Assembly: GCA_034667465.1 (NCBI GenBank)
Contig: JAXDJV010000002.1
Span: forward strand, 620,001-684,000
From: JAOBAU01 sp034667465
GTDB lineage: Bacteria; Acidobacteriota; Thermoanaerobaculia; Gp7-AA8
DNA: 64,000 bases
Direction of reading: 5' to 3'
The notes under the pieces: generated by a model
Databases searched by the model: none
What the model saw: only the letters and a program-made list of their open reading frames with translations
Told to the model about the DNA's origin: nothing
Made by a program: the position numbers and the translations under genes
Shown: piece after piece, positions 15,429 to 22,638 of the stretch
Layout of the letters: each line of letters starts with the position of its first letter
How positions within the stretch are numbered: the first letter of the stretch is position 1

Positions 15429-15856
15429 GTCAGTGTGACGAGGTCGACGCCGGGCTGCACGAGCTCACCCTCTTTGCAGTTGACGGCGGCGACGGTTCCA
15501 TCGCGCGGCGCGGTGAGCTGATGCTCCATCTTCATCGCTTCGAGGATCAGCAGCGGCGCGCCTTTCTGTACAACATCGCCCGGCGCGACCAAAATTTTCA
15601 GCACCGAGCCCGGCATCGGCGCGCTCATCGAATGATCGCCGCTTCGTTTCCGCGCGCGCGCACCTTTGTCGACAACGTCAGCTGACCAGAGCTCGCCATC
15701 GAACGCGAAGCTGACTTCTGTTCCTTTGATCACGAACGGCACGAAGTACGTGCGGTCGCCGATGCGAAGCTCCGCTTCGTTCTCACGCAGCGCGACGATC
15801 TCGACCGCGGCGCTGTCGGCTTCGTACGACTCGCCGGCGATGGTGACGATCTTCAT
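15425..15856 (-). CDS. Biotin carboxyl carrier protein (acyl-CoA carboxylase biotin domain)
   Basis: 143 residues. The C-terminal biotinyl domain has the biotin site ILEAMKMEHQL, preceded by SAPMPGSVLKILVAPGD. The N-terminal ~65 residues (EIVALRENEAELRIGDRTYF) resemble the BT-type connector of methylcrotonyl- or propionyl-CoA carboxylase alpha subunits. So this is a stand-alone carrier split from a biotin carboxylase. Its stop overlaps the mvaB start by 4 nt. The likely role is as carrier subunit of methylcrotonyl-CoA carboxylase. Confidence 0.88.
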   Translation of the reverse strand: MKIVTIAGESYEADSAAVEIVALRENEAELRIGDRTYFVPFVIKGTEVSFAFDGELWSADVVDKGARARKRSGDHSMSAPMPGSVLKILVAPGDVVQKGAPLLILEAMKMEHQLTAPRDGTVAAVNCKEGELVQPGVDLVTLT

Positions 15857-15862
15857 AGGTCA

Positions 15863-15936
15863 GGCATGAGGTATGAGGGATGGGGCATGAGTGGTTTGTT
15901 GCTTTTACTCATGCCTCGTATCTCATGCCTCATGCC
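15863..15936. repeat. Heptanucleotide tandem repeat in inverted arms (STRR-like), copy 1
   Basis: Left arm 15863-15890: four heptamers of GGCATGA type (GGCATGA, GGTATGA, GGGATGG, GGCATGA). Right arm 15909-15936: four of the complementary TCATGCC type. The 18-nt loop contains GGTTTGTTGCTTTTAC. The pyrE stop codon (15930-15932) is provided by one heptamer of the right arm. A second copy is at 26605-26675 with a near-identical loop (GCGGTTTGCCTTTAC). Confidence 0.88.
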
Positions 15937-16508
15937 TTGCCTCCGGAAAACCGCGATCCCGGCGCATCGAGCGGAACGCCGTCGCGGCAAAGCGGACAGC
16001 TCGCTTCATCGTACGTGTCGAGTGCGAGCGCGAGCAGCGACACATACGGCGCATCGAACGGATTCTCTTTGCCGCTGCGGTTGAGGATCGACGCGAAACC
16101 GGCAACGCGTCCTCCATGTTGTTCGATGACCGCCGCGGTTTCGCGCGTCGACTTGCCGGTCGTGACGACGTCTTCGACGATGACGACCGCTTCGCCTTCG
16201 CGAATGCGAAAACCGCGGCGCAGCGTCATCGCTCCTTCTTTCCGTTCGGTGAAGATCGACGGCAGATCGAGCGCCTGCGCGACCGTGTAGCCGATCACGA
16301 CGCCGCCCAGCGCCGGCGCGACGACGCGCGCAACGCCGAACTGGCTGACCTTTTCCGCGAGCGCTTCCCCGATCGCGTTCGCGTTGCGCGGCTCTTCGAG
16401 CAGCAGCGCGCATTGCACGTAGTTCGGGCTGTGCAATCCGGAGGAAAGGCGGAAGTGGCCCTGCAGGAGAGCGCCGGTTTCGGTCAGCAGGCGAGGAAGG
16501 TCGAGCAC
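15930..16508 (-). CDS. pyrE: Orotate phosphoribosyltransferase
   Basis: 192 residues. The PRPP-binding motif appears as VVIVEDVVTTGKST (about 118-131) and the flanking GGVVIGYTVA and FTERKEGAMTLRRGF segments match PyrE. It converts orotate and PRPP to OMP in pyrimidine synthesis. The GTG at 16508 is used; no Shine-Dalgarno precedes it, and a -10-like GATAAACT lies immediately upstream, suggesting a nearly leaderless transcript. The last residues are encoded by a heptamer repeat. Confidence 0.94.
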   Translation of the reverse strand: MLDLPRLLTETGALLQGHFRLSSGLHSPNYVQCALLLEEPRNANAIGEALAEKVSQFGVARVVAPALGGVVIGYTVAQALDLPSIFTERKEGAMTLRRGFRIREGEAVVIVEDVVTTGKSTRETAAVIEQHGGRVAGFASILNRSGKENPFDAPYVSLLALALDTYDEASCPLCRDGVPLDAPGSRFSGGKA

Positions 16509-16513
16509 GGGCT

Positions 16514-16632
16514 GAGTTTATCGCGACGTCATCCCGAGCGTAGCGAGGGATCCGGGCGGGAGGGGCGCGCAGTCCGGCACCGCCCGCCCGGATTCCTCGC
16601 TCACGCTCGGAATGACTTCGCGCGATAAACTC
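16514..16632. promoter_or_regulatory. Family A palindrome (copy 3) extended into a mirrored divergent promoter
   Basis: The family A core spans 16528-16616 (GTCATCCCGAGCGTAGCGAG ... CTCACGCTCGGAATGAC). Symmetry continues outward: GAGTTTATC at 16514-16522 mirrors GATAAACTC at 16624-16632. Each outer box reads as a -10-like TAAACT 6-8 nt before a start codon (pyrE GTG at 16508, yqeY ATG at 16638), with no ribosome site on either side. The two genes thus share an almost symmetrical regulatory region of ~119 bp. Confidence 0.65.
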
Positions 16633-16637
16633 CATCC

Positions 16638-17084
16638 ATGGGCAAACTCACCGAACAGGTTCGCGCCGATATGACCGAAGCGATGAAAGCGCGCAGCGCC
16701 GATCGTCTCTCCACGCTGCGCATGCTGCAGTCGGCGCTGAAGAACGAACAGATCAATCTGAAGCACGAGCTCTCCGACGAAGAGGCGATGTCGATCATTC
16801 GCAAGTCGGTGAAGCAGCGGCTCGATTCGATCGAGCAGTACACGAAAGCGAATCGTCCCGAGCTCGCCGCGAAAGAAGCGGCGGAAATCGAGACCCTGAA
16901 AACGTATCTCCCGCCCGAGCTCGATGACGCGGCGCTCGAAGCGGGACTGCGCGAGATCGTGACGTCGACCGGCGCACAGTCGAAGAAAGACATGGGCAAA
17001 GTGATGAAAGAGGCGACGGCAAAGTACAAAGGCCTCGCCGACGGAAAGAAGATTCAGGAGATCGTTTCGCGTCTCCTGCCGTGA
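16638..17084 (+). CDS. GatB/YqeY domain-containing protein
   Basis: 148 residues. The YqeY core is clear: LTEQVRADMTEAMKARSADR, LSTLRMLQSALKNEQIN, EEAMSIIRKSVKQRLDSIEQY and the end GKVMKEATAKYKGLADGKKI. It resembles the C-terminal tRNA-tail domain of GatB and is often found near tRNA-related genes; its role as a free protein is uncertain. It overlaps the MoeB-like gene by 4 nt. Confidence 0.9.
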   Translation: MGKLTEQVRADMTEAMKARSADRLSTLRMLQSALKNEQINLKHELSDEEAMSIIRKSVKQRLDSIEQYTKANRPELAAKEAAEIETLKTYLPPELDDAALEAGLREIVTSTGAQSKKDMGKVMKEATAKYKGLADGKKIQEIVSRLLP

Positions 17085-18169
17085 TGCTCTCCGACTCCGA
17101 ACGCGCACGCTACGCGCGCCATCTCATCCTTCCCGAGCTTGGCGAACGCGGTCAGCTCGCGCTGAAGCGCGGCTCCGTTCTCATCATCGGCGCGGGCGGG
17201 CTCGGAAGCCCGGCAGCGATGTATCTCGCCGCGGCCGGCGTCGGACGGATCGGTCTCGTCGACTTCGACGTCGTCGACGCCAGCAATCTGCATCGCCAGC
17301 TGCTTTACGGTTCGTCCGACGTCGGCCGTCCGAAGCTCGAAGCGGCGCGCGAACGGCTGCACGACATCAACGGCGAGATCGCGATCGAAACGCATCCGTT
17401 CGCGCTGATGTCGGATAACGCGCTGGAGCTGTTCGCGAAGTACGACGTCATCATCGACGGCACCGACAACTTCCCCACTCGCTATCTCGTAAGCGACGCC
17501 TGCACGCTCCTCGGCAAGCCGAATGTCTACGGCTCGATCTTCCGCTTCGAAGGACAGGTCTCCGTCTTCGACGACACGCGCGGTCCCTGTTATCGCTGCC
17601 TCTATCCGACTCCGCCGCCGCCCGCGCTGGTGCCGAATTGCGCGGAGGCGGGAGTGCTCGGCGTGCTCCCGGGAATCATCGGCTCGCTGCAGGCGAACGA
17701 AGCGATCAAGCTGATCGCCGGAATCGGCGAGCCGCTCATCGGACGTCTGCTACTCTTCGACGCGCTCGCGCTCCGCTTCCGCGAAGTTCGCGTGACGAAG
17801 CAGCCGCACGAGCGGGTCACACATCTCATCGACTACGAGGGGTTCTGCAATCCAATGGATATCAACGTGATTGAGCTCGCCGAACGAATCGGCCGCGGCG
17901 ACGCGCTGACGCTGCTCGACGTTCGCGAGCCGCATGAATGGAACGCCGGTCATCTCGAGAACGCGTTGCACATTCCGATGCAGCAGATTCAGGCGCGCGT
18001 CGCGGAAGTGCCGCGCGAGGCGGAGATCATCGTCTATTGCCGGATGGGCGGCCGCAGCGCGCGCGTGCAGCAGTTTCTGCAGCAGCAGGGATTCGCGAGT
18101 GTGAGAAACCTCGCCGGCGGAATGCTGGCGTGGCAGCGCGACGTCGATCCGTCGATGAAGGTCGTTTAG
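17081..18169 (+). CDS. MoeB/ThiF-type adenylyltransferase with C-terminal rhodanese domain (MoeZ-like)
   Basis: 362 residues. The E1-like domain has ATP-binding GAGGLGSPAAMYLAAAGVG, DFDVVDASNLHRQ, IDGTDNFPTRY, a CYRC pair and NCAEAGVLGVLPGI with the adenylation-site region. The rhodanese domain (about 265-355) has DVREPHEWNAGH and the active-site loop YCRMGGRSARV. Such fusions adenylate and sulfurate ubiquitin-like carriers (MoaD, ThiS, CysO) for molybdopterin, thiamine or cysteine synthesis. The molybdoenzyme locus at 41-51 kb makes a molybdopterin role attractive; this is inference. Confidence 0.92.
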   Translation: MMLSDSERARYARHLILPELGERGQLALKRGSVLIIGAGGLGSPAAMYLAAAGVGRIGLVDFDVVDASNLHRQLLYGSSDVGRPKLEAARERLHDINGEIAIETHPFALMSDNALELFAKYDVIIDGTDNFPTRYLVSDACTLLGKPNVYGSIFRFEGQVSVFDDTRGPCYRCLYPTPPPPALVPNCAEAGVLGVLPGIIGSLQANEAIKLIAGIGEPLIGRLLLFDALALRFREVRVTKQPHERVTHLIDYEGFCNPMDINVIELAERIGRGDALTLLDVREPHEWNAGHLENALHIPMQQIQARVAEVPREAEIIVYCRMGGRSARVQQFLQQQGFASVRNLAGGMLAWQRDVDPSMKVV

Positions 18170-18173
18170 CGCG

Positions 18174-18653
18174 CTACGGCCGCTGCTTCCCGAACAGCAC
18201 CACGATCGATTTTCCGACCGCGCGTCGCGTCGTCGAGCCATCGATGACTGCGATGCCGCACTCCGTGTAGTTCTGCGAGAGGATGTTGTCGCGGTGTCCC
18301 TTCGATTCCATCCACGCGGAGACGAGCACTTCGCACGTTTCAAAGCCGGCTGCGAGATTTTCGCCGGCGGCCTGATACGGATAGTTGCGCATCCGCAGCC
18401 ACATGAACGGCGAACGGCCGTCGGGCGATTCGTGGCTCCAGTACGCCAGCTCCTCCATGTCGCGCATCCGATCATCGGCCGCCGCGGCGAGACGCGGATC
18501 GAACTGCAGCGGCGCGAGGTTGAACTGCGCGCGATACGCGTTCATCTCGGCGAGCACTGACTCCGGCGTGATCTCGATGTGGCCGGGCCGGTATTCGCCG
18601 GCCGCAAGCGGCAGCGCGGCAATGACGACGGCGAGCAGGGCGAAGCGCTTCAT
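18174..18653 (-). CDS. Secreted CAP/SCP-domain protein
   Basis: 159 residues. Signal peptide MKRFALLAVVIAALPLAAG, then a CAP domain: AEMNAYRAQFNLAPLQFDPRL, AAADDRMRDM, YWSHESPDG, AGENLAAGF, ESKGHRDNILSQNYTECGI. The two conserved His and the Glu of the CAP cavity are present. The ATG at 18653 is preferred over an in-frame TTG three codons upstream. Function of bacterial CAP proteins is poorly known. It converges on the MoeZ-like gene with 4 bp between stops. Confidence 0.88.
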   Translation of the reverse strand: MKRFALLAVVIAALPLAAGEYRPGHIEITPESVLAEMNAYRAQFNLAPLQFDPRLAAAADDRMRDMEELAYWSHESPDGRSPFMWLRMRNYPYQAAGENLAAGFETCEVLVSAWMESKGHRDNILSQNYTECGIAVIDGSTTRRAVGKSIVVLFGKQRP

Positions 18654-18671
18654 GGTGGACAACTGAGTGTG

Positions 18672-18709
18672 CCACGGAAAACGCGCGGCGGGGCCGCGCG
18701 CTTCCGTGG
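18672..18709. terminator. Strong hairpin between cysK and CAP gene
   Basis: Outer stem CCACGGAA (18672-18679)/TTCCGTGG (18702-18709) and inner stem CGCGCGGC (18682-18689)/GCCGCGCG (18693-18700), with a GGG loop. It is placed just after the cysK stop and before the CAP gene start. There is no U-tract, so it may terminate inefficiently or protect the cysK 3' end. Confidence 0.65.
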
Positions 18710-18721
18710 TTTGCGAGATGT

Positions 18722-19717
18722 TTACGGCGTGTTCGGCGCAGGGACCGCGGGCGGAGGCGGCAGCGTGGCCGGCTGATTGACGACGTCCGTGTATTCGAAG
18801 AGCGCCGTCGAGAGATAGCGCTCGCCGGTGCTCGGCAGGATCGCGATGACCCGTTTTCCCGGCCCGAGCTCCTTCGCGAGGTTGATCGCCGCAGACGCAA
18901 TCGCCCCCGACGAGATGCCGACGAAGATTCCTTCCTCTTTCGCGAGACGGCGCGAAGTTCCAACCGATTCCTCGAACGTCGCGTCGTAAACCCGATCGAC
19001 GACCTTCGCGTCATAGATCGCCGGAATGATGCCGGCGCCGATTCCCTGCAGCTTGTGCGGCTTGTGCTCGCCGCCTTTGAGCACCTGCGATTCGATCGGC
19101 TCGACGGCGACGATGATCACGTTCGGGTTCTTCTCTTTCAACACCTGTCCGACGCCGGTGACCGTGCCGCCGGTGCCGACACCTGCGACGACCGCATCGA
19201 CTTTTCCGCCGGTGTCATCGAGGATTTCCTGCGCGGTCGTGCGGCGATGAATCTCGACGTTCGCCGGATTGTCGAACTGCTTCGACAACCATCCCCCGGG
19301 TGTGCTCGCCGCATACTCCTCGGCGACGCGCTGCGATTCTTTGATCCCTTTCGGTCCCGGCGTGAGAATCAGTTTCGCGCCGAGCGCTTCGAGCAGCTTG
19401 CGGCGCTCGACCGACATCGTGTCGGGCAACACGATCGTGCACTTGTAGCCTTTCGCCGCGGCGACGAATGCGAGTCCGATTCCGGTGTTGCCGCTCGTCG
19501 CTTCGACGATCGTGTCGCCCGGCTTCAGCTCGCCGCGGCGCTCCGCATCCTCGACCATCGAGATGGCGATGCGGTCTTTCACCGACGAGAGCGGGTTGAA
19601 TGACTCCATCTTGACGACGACTTCCGCCGCGCCGTCGGGCACGATGCGGTTGAGACGAATCAGCGGCGTGTTGCCGATCGTTTCCGTGATGCTGTTGTAG
19701 ATCTTCCCGTGGCTCAT
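18722..19717 (-). CDS. cysK: Cysteine synthase (O-acetylserine sulfhydrylase)
   Basis: 331 residues of the PLP fold-type II family. Visible are ETIGNTPLIRLNRI, the PLP-lysine motif FNPLSSVKDRIA, the substrate loop EATSGNTGIGLAF, GVGTGGTVTGVG and the C-terminal ISSGAIASAA. It makes cysteine from O-acetylserine and sulfide. The ATG at 19717 has GGAGGA 5 nt upstream. A Pro-rich tail (PPPPAVPAPNTP) extends beyond the family core. It sits 26 nt behind a response-regulator gene, so it may be read from that operon. Confidence 0.94.
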   Translation of the reverse strand: MSHGKIYNSITETIGNTPLIRLNRIVPDGAAEVVVKMESFNPLSSVKDRIAISMVEDAERRGELKPGDTIVEATSGNTGIGLAFVAAAKGYKCTIVLPDTMSVERRKLLEALGAKLILTPGPKGIKESQRVAEEYAASTPGGWLSKQFDNPANVEIHRRTTAQEILDDTGGKVDAVVAGVGTGGTVTGVGQVLKEKNPNVIIVAVEPIESQVLKGGEHKPHKLQGIGAGIIPAIYDAKVVDRVYDATFEESVGTSRRLAKEEGIFVGISSGAIASAAINLAKELGPGKRVIAILPSTGERYLSTALFEYTDVVNQPATLPPPPAVPAPNTP

Positions 19718-19743
19718 CGTTCCTCCGAGGAGCGAACAATACC

Positions 19744-20448
19744 TCACGCCGGCACCGGCACCTCGCCGAGGTAGCGGTAACCGATCTTGGCCACGGCAAC
19801 GATCACGGCGGCATCGGTGCCGACCGCTTTCTGCAGCTTGCGGCGAAGTCGCGTCACGTGCGTGTCGACCGTGCGGCTGTTGAGATTGAGATCGACGCGA
19901 TAGTTCCAGACGCGCGAGAGCAGTTCGTCACGCGGGACGACGCGCTCGCGGTTCTTGAAGAGATACATGAGCAGGTCGAACTCTTTCGGCGAGAGCTTCA
20001 GCTTCTGATTTCGCGCGCTTGCTTCGCGCGTCGACGGATCGAGCTTGATCAGCGCGTCTTCGCAGATGGTCTTCGCGGACTGCGCGACGTCGGTGCGCCG
20101 CATGACGGCGTCGATACGCGCGAAGAGCTCCTGCAGGCCGAACGGCTTCGTGACGTAGTCGTCGGCGCCGCCGCGCAGGCCGCGGACTTTGTCGGTTTCC
20201 TGGCCGCGCGCGGTCAGCAGAATCACCGGCACTTTCGACAGCTTGCGAATGTGATCGAGCACTTCGAAGCCGCTCTTCTTCGGCAGCATCAGATCGAGCA
20301 GCACCAGGTCGGGGCGCTCGGAGTGGAACAGCCGGATCGCCTCTTCGCCGTCGGCCGCCTGCGCGGTCTCGTAGTTTTCAAGGCGGAGATTGATCTCGAG
20401 CCCCTGGCGCAGGCCGGCTTCGTCTTCGACGATCAGTATCTTGGTCAT
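19744..20448 (-). CDS. OmpR/PhoB-family response regulator
   Basis: 234 residues. The receiver domain has ILIVEDEAGLRQG, phospho-acceptor Asp in LVLLDLMLPKKSG, the Thr in VILLTARG and Lys in DDYVTKPF. The winged-helix effector ends with SRTVDTHVTRLRRKL and VAKIGYRYLGEV. It is paired with the histidine kinase immediately upstream. Targets are unknown; cysK, 26 nt downstream, is the nearest candidate. Confidence 0.93.
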   Translation of the reverse strand: MTKILIVEDEAGLRQGLEINLRLENYETAQAADGEEAIRLFHSERPDLVLLDLMLPKKSGFEVLDHIRKLSKVPVILLTARGQETDKVRGLRGGADDYVTKPFGLQELFARIDAVMRRTDVAQSAKTICEDALIKLDPSTREASARNQKLKLSPKEFDLLMYLFKNRERVVPRDELLSRVWNYRVDLNLNSRTVDTHVTRLRRKLQKAVGTDAAVIVAVAKIGYRYLGEVPVPA

Positions 20449-20510
20449 GACGTCATTCCTCGTTTTCGATTGCGACTGATACGGACGATGTAGCCCAGGA
20501 GTTTCGAAAA

Positions 20511-22046
20511 TCAAAACGGCTCGGGGGCGTGAACCAGACCGGGGACGTGCCGCGACTCGGCGGAGGTATGACGCGGAAACAACAGTCTGAACGTGGAACC
20601 GGAGCCCGGCTCGGACTCGACTTCGATCCGTCCGCCGTGCGATGAGACGATCTGCTGCACGAGCGTGAGACCGAGGCCGGCGCCGCGCCGGGTTTGCGTG
20701 TCGGAGAACTGCGCGCGGTAATACGGATCGAAGATTTTCGAGAGATCGCTGGCGGCGATACCGATGCCGCGATCGCGTACTTCGAGGATGACGTGCTCCG
20801 CGTTCTGGCGCAGCGTGACGGTGATCGCTTTGTCATCCGCCGAGTACTTGATGGCGTTGTCGACGAGGTTGAGGAGCGCGCGCGAAACCGCTTCGCGATC
20901 CCATAGCTGCTCTTCGATCGTCTCTTCGATGTTCAGCGTGACGATGAAGCCTTTGTTTTTGATCCACGATTCGTACGTCGAGATGAGCGTCGCCACGAGC
21001 TCGCGCGGCAGCACCGGCGTGAAGGCGAGCGCTTTGGCGTTGCGATGCTGGATGCGCGCGACGTCGAGGACGTTCTCGACCATGTGCGAGAGATGCAGCA
21101 CTTCGCGGAGGATCGATTCCTCGATCTCGGTCCGCTGCTTCTCGGTCAGTTTGTTCGAGCGCTTCAGCGTCTCGGCGCCGAGGCGAATCATCGAGAGCGG
21201 CGTGCGCAGTTCGTGCGAGACGTTCGCGATCAGCGCGCCGCGCAGCTTCATCGTCTCCGCTTCTTTGCGCATGCCGCGCAGCGCGAGATAGCCGCCGAGC
21301 GTCGTCAGCGCGAGCGCGACGAAGCTGAGCGAGACGCTGATGACGCGATGGCTTTCCCAGCCGCCACCGTACGAGACCGGCACGAATGCGCGAACGCCGT
21401 ACGACTCGAGCGGCGTGGCGAGTTGCGCGACGAACGCAAAGCCATCTTTCGCGCGGACGAGGCCGGGAGTGCGAACGTTGTTGACGAGGGAGACGGCGGC
21501 GCGCAGGTCGCCTTCGAGCGCCAGCGGCTGCTGATGCACGGTGCTGCGGACGCGCGAGAGCAGCCGGTCGGGATCGTACGTGTAACGAACGGTGCCGCTC
21601 GACGTGTAGAACTCGCGCGTGAGCCGCGCCCTGCCGCCGGTCGATTCGGTTTTCTCGCTGACGAAGACGGAGCTCGACGGATCGTAGTCGGGGATGTAGA
21701 TCGCGGAGACGATCCAGTCGTTGGCGTTCGTCCATCCTTCGAGCGCGCTGAAACCGGGAACGGCGACGCGGCGTTCGACCTGCTGCCACGATTCGGAGGC
21801 GCGGATGAATTCGGCGCGAACGGCAGCGTCGACGTGGCGCGCGGTGATGTCGGCGGCGTACGCGGAGTACTGCTTCGCGAGCTTGTCGACGGAGTTTTCC
21901 ATCCGCACCGACAGGTGGTACGAGCGGTAAGCGAGAACGCCGAGGCCGATGGCGATGATGAAGAACGGAAGAAGGATCGAGGCGTGCTCTTTGCGACGCC
22001 CGTTTTCCGGCATCGCTTTCAACTTCACGAGTAGTCGCTCGATCAT
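20511..22046 (-). CDS. Sensor histidine kinase
   Basis: 511 residues. TM1 is about 22-42 and TM2 about 238-256, bracketing a ~195-residue periplasmic sensor domain with no recognised family. A HisKA domain with NVSHELRTPLSMIRLG and a HATPase domain follow: N box LLNLVDNAIKYS, G1 VRDRGIGIAASD, F box FDPYYRAQF and G2 RRGAGLGLTLV. It is the partner of the OmpR-type regulator 62 nt downstream. It lies 10 nt after a PDZ-protein gene, suggesting a shared envelope-related signal. Confidence 0.93.
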   Translation of the reverse strand: MIERLLVKLKAMPENGRRKEHASILLPFFIIAIGLGVLAYRSYHLSVRMENSVDKLAKQYSAYAADITARHVDAAVRAEFIRASESWQQVERRVAVPGFSALEGWTNANDWIVSAIYIPDYDPSSSVFVSEKTESTGGRARLTREFYTSSGTVRYTYDPDRLLSRVRSTVHQQPLALEGDLRAAVSLVNNVRTPGLVRAKDGFAFVAQLATPLESYGVRAFVPVSYGGGWESHRVISVSLSFVALALTTLGGYLALRGMRKEAETMKLRGALIANVSHELRTPLSMIRLGAETLKRSNKLTEKQRTEIEESILREVLHLSHMVENVLDVARIQHRNAKALAFTPVLPRELVATLISTYESWIKNKGFIVTLNIEETIEEQLWDREAVSRALLNLVDNAIKYSADDKAITVTLRQNAEHVILEVRDRGIGIAASDLSKIFDPYYRAQFSDTQTRRGAGLGLTLVQQIVSSHGGRIEVESEPGSGSTFRLLFPRHTSAESRHVPGLVHAPEPF

Positions 22047-22056
22047 GAGCCGGTGA

Positions 22057-22533
22057 TCAAGGGGTCGTCGTGGCGGTTTGCGCGTGGTTCTGAATGAGAT
22101 GCTGCGAGATGATCTTCTCGATCTGGCTTTCGGTATACGGCTCGAGGCGCACGGTGATCTGCTTCAGCGCTCCGCGCCGCTGCACGATCACGAACAACGT
22201 TCCGGTGACTCGCGACAAGCTGAGCAGCTGTTTGAAATCCTTGATCGTCGCTTCCGTGGTCGAGTGACCGTTAACCGCCATCAGGCGATCGCCGGCGCGA
22301 AAGTCAGCGCGTTCGGCGGGGCTGTCAGCCACCACACCTTTGACGAGCAGTCCCGGGTTCAGCTCCATCAGCTGCACGCCGAGATAGCGGCGGCCCGTGA
22401 GCATGCGGCGGATCTCCTGCTCGCAGACGCGAGCCGAAGTACTGCATTTGCGATCCTTCTCATCGGCGGCAACGATGACGGTGCCTGCGATGAGGAGAGA
22501 GAGCGAGACGAGTTTTGCGATACGGAAATTCAT
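22057..22533 (-). CDS. Secreted single-PDZ protein
   Basis: 158 residues. Signal sequence MNFRIAKLVSLSLLIAGTVIVA, then a short Cys-containing linker (KCSTSARVCEQEIRRML) and a PDZ domain (RYLGVQLMELNPGLLVKGVV, SPAERADFRAGDRLMAVNG) ending in a helical tail (ESQIEKIISQHLIQ). There is no protease domain, so it should be a periplasmic binding or scaffold protein. First gene of the PDZ-kinase-regulator operon, so it could modulate the kinase's sensor domain; that link is inferred from position only. Confidence 0.8.
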   Translation of the reverse strand: MNFRIAKLVSLSLLIAGTVIVAADEKDRKCSTSARVCEQEIRRMLTGRRYLGVQLMELNPGLLVKGVVADSPAERADFRAGDRLMAVNGHSTTEATIKDFKQLLSLSRVTGTLFVIVQRRGALKQITVRLEPYTESQIEKIISQHLIQNHAQTATTTP

Positions 22534-22638
22534 TGAGATGGTCGTTCCCCTGGCCACAGGCACTGTACGGCGGAACGACCGGGGTGTTGTTTACAAATTC
22601 GAAAACGTCAGATGAATTCCCTGCATCAATGCGGGTTA

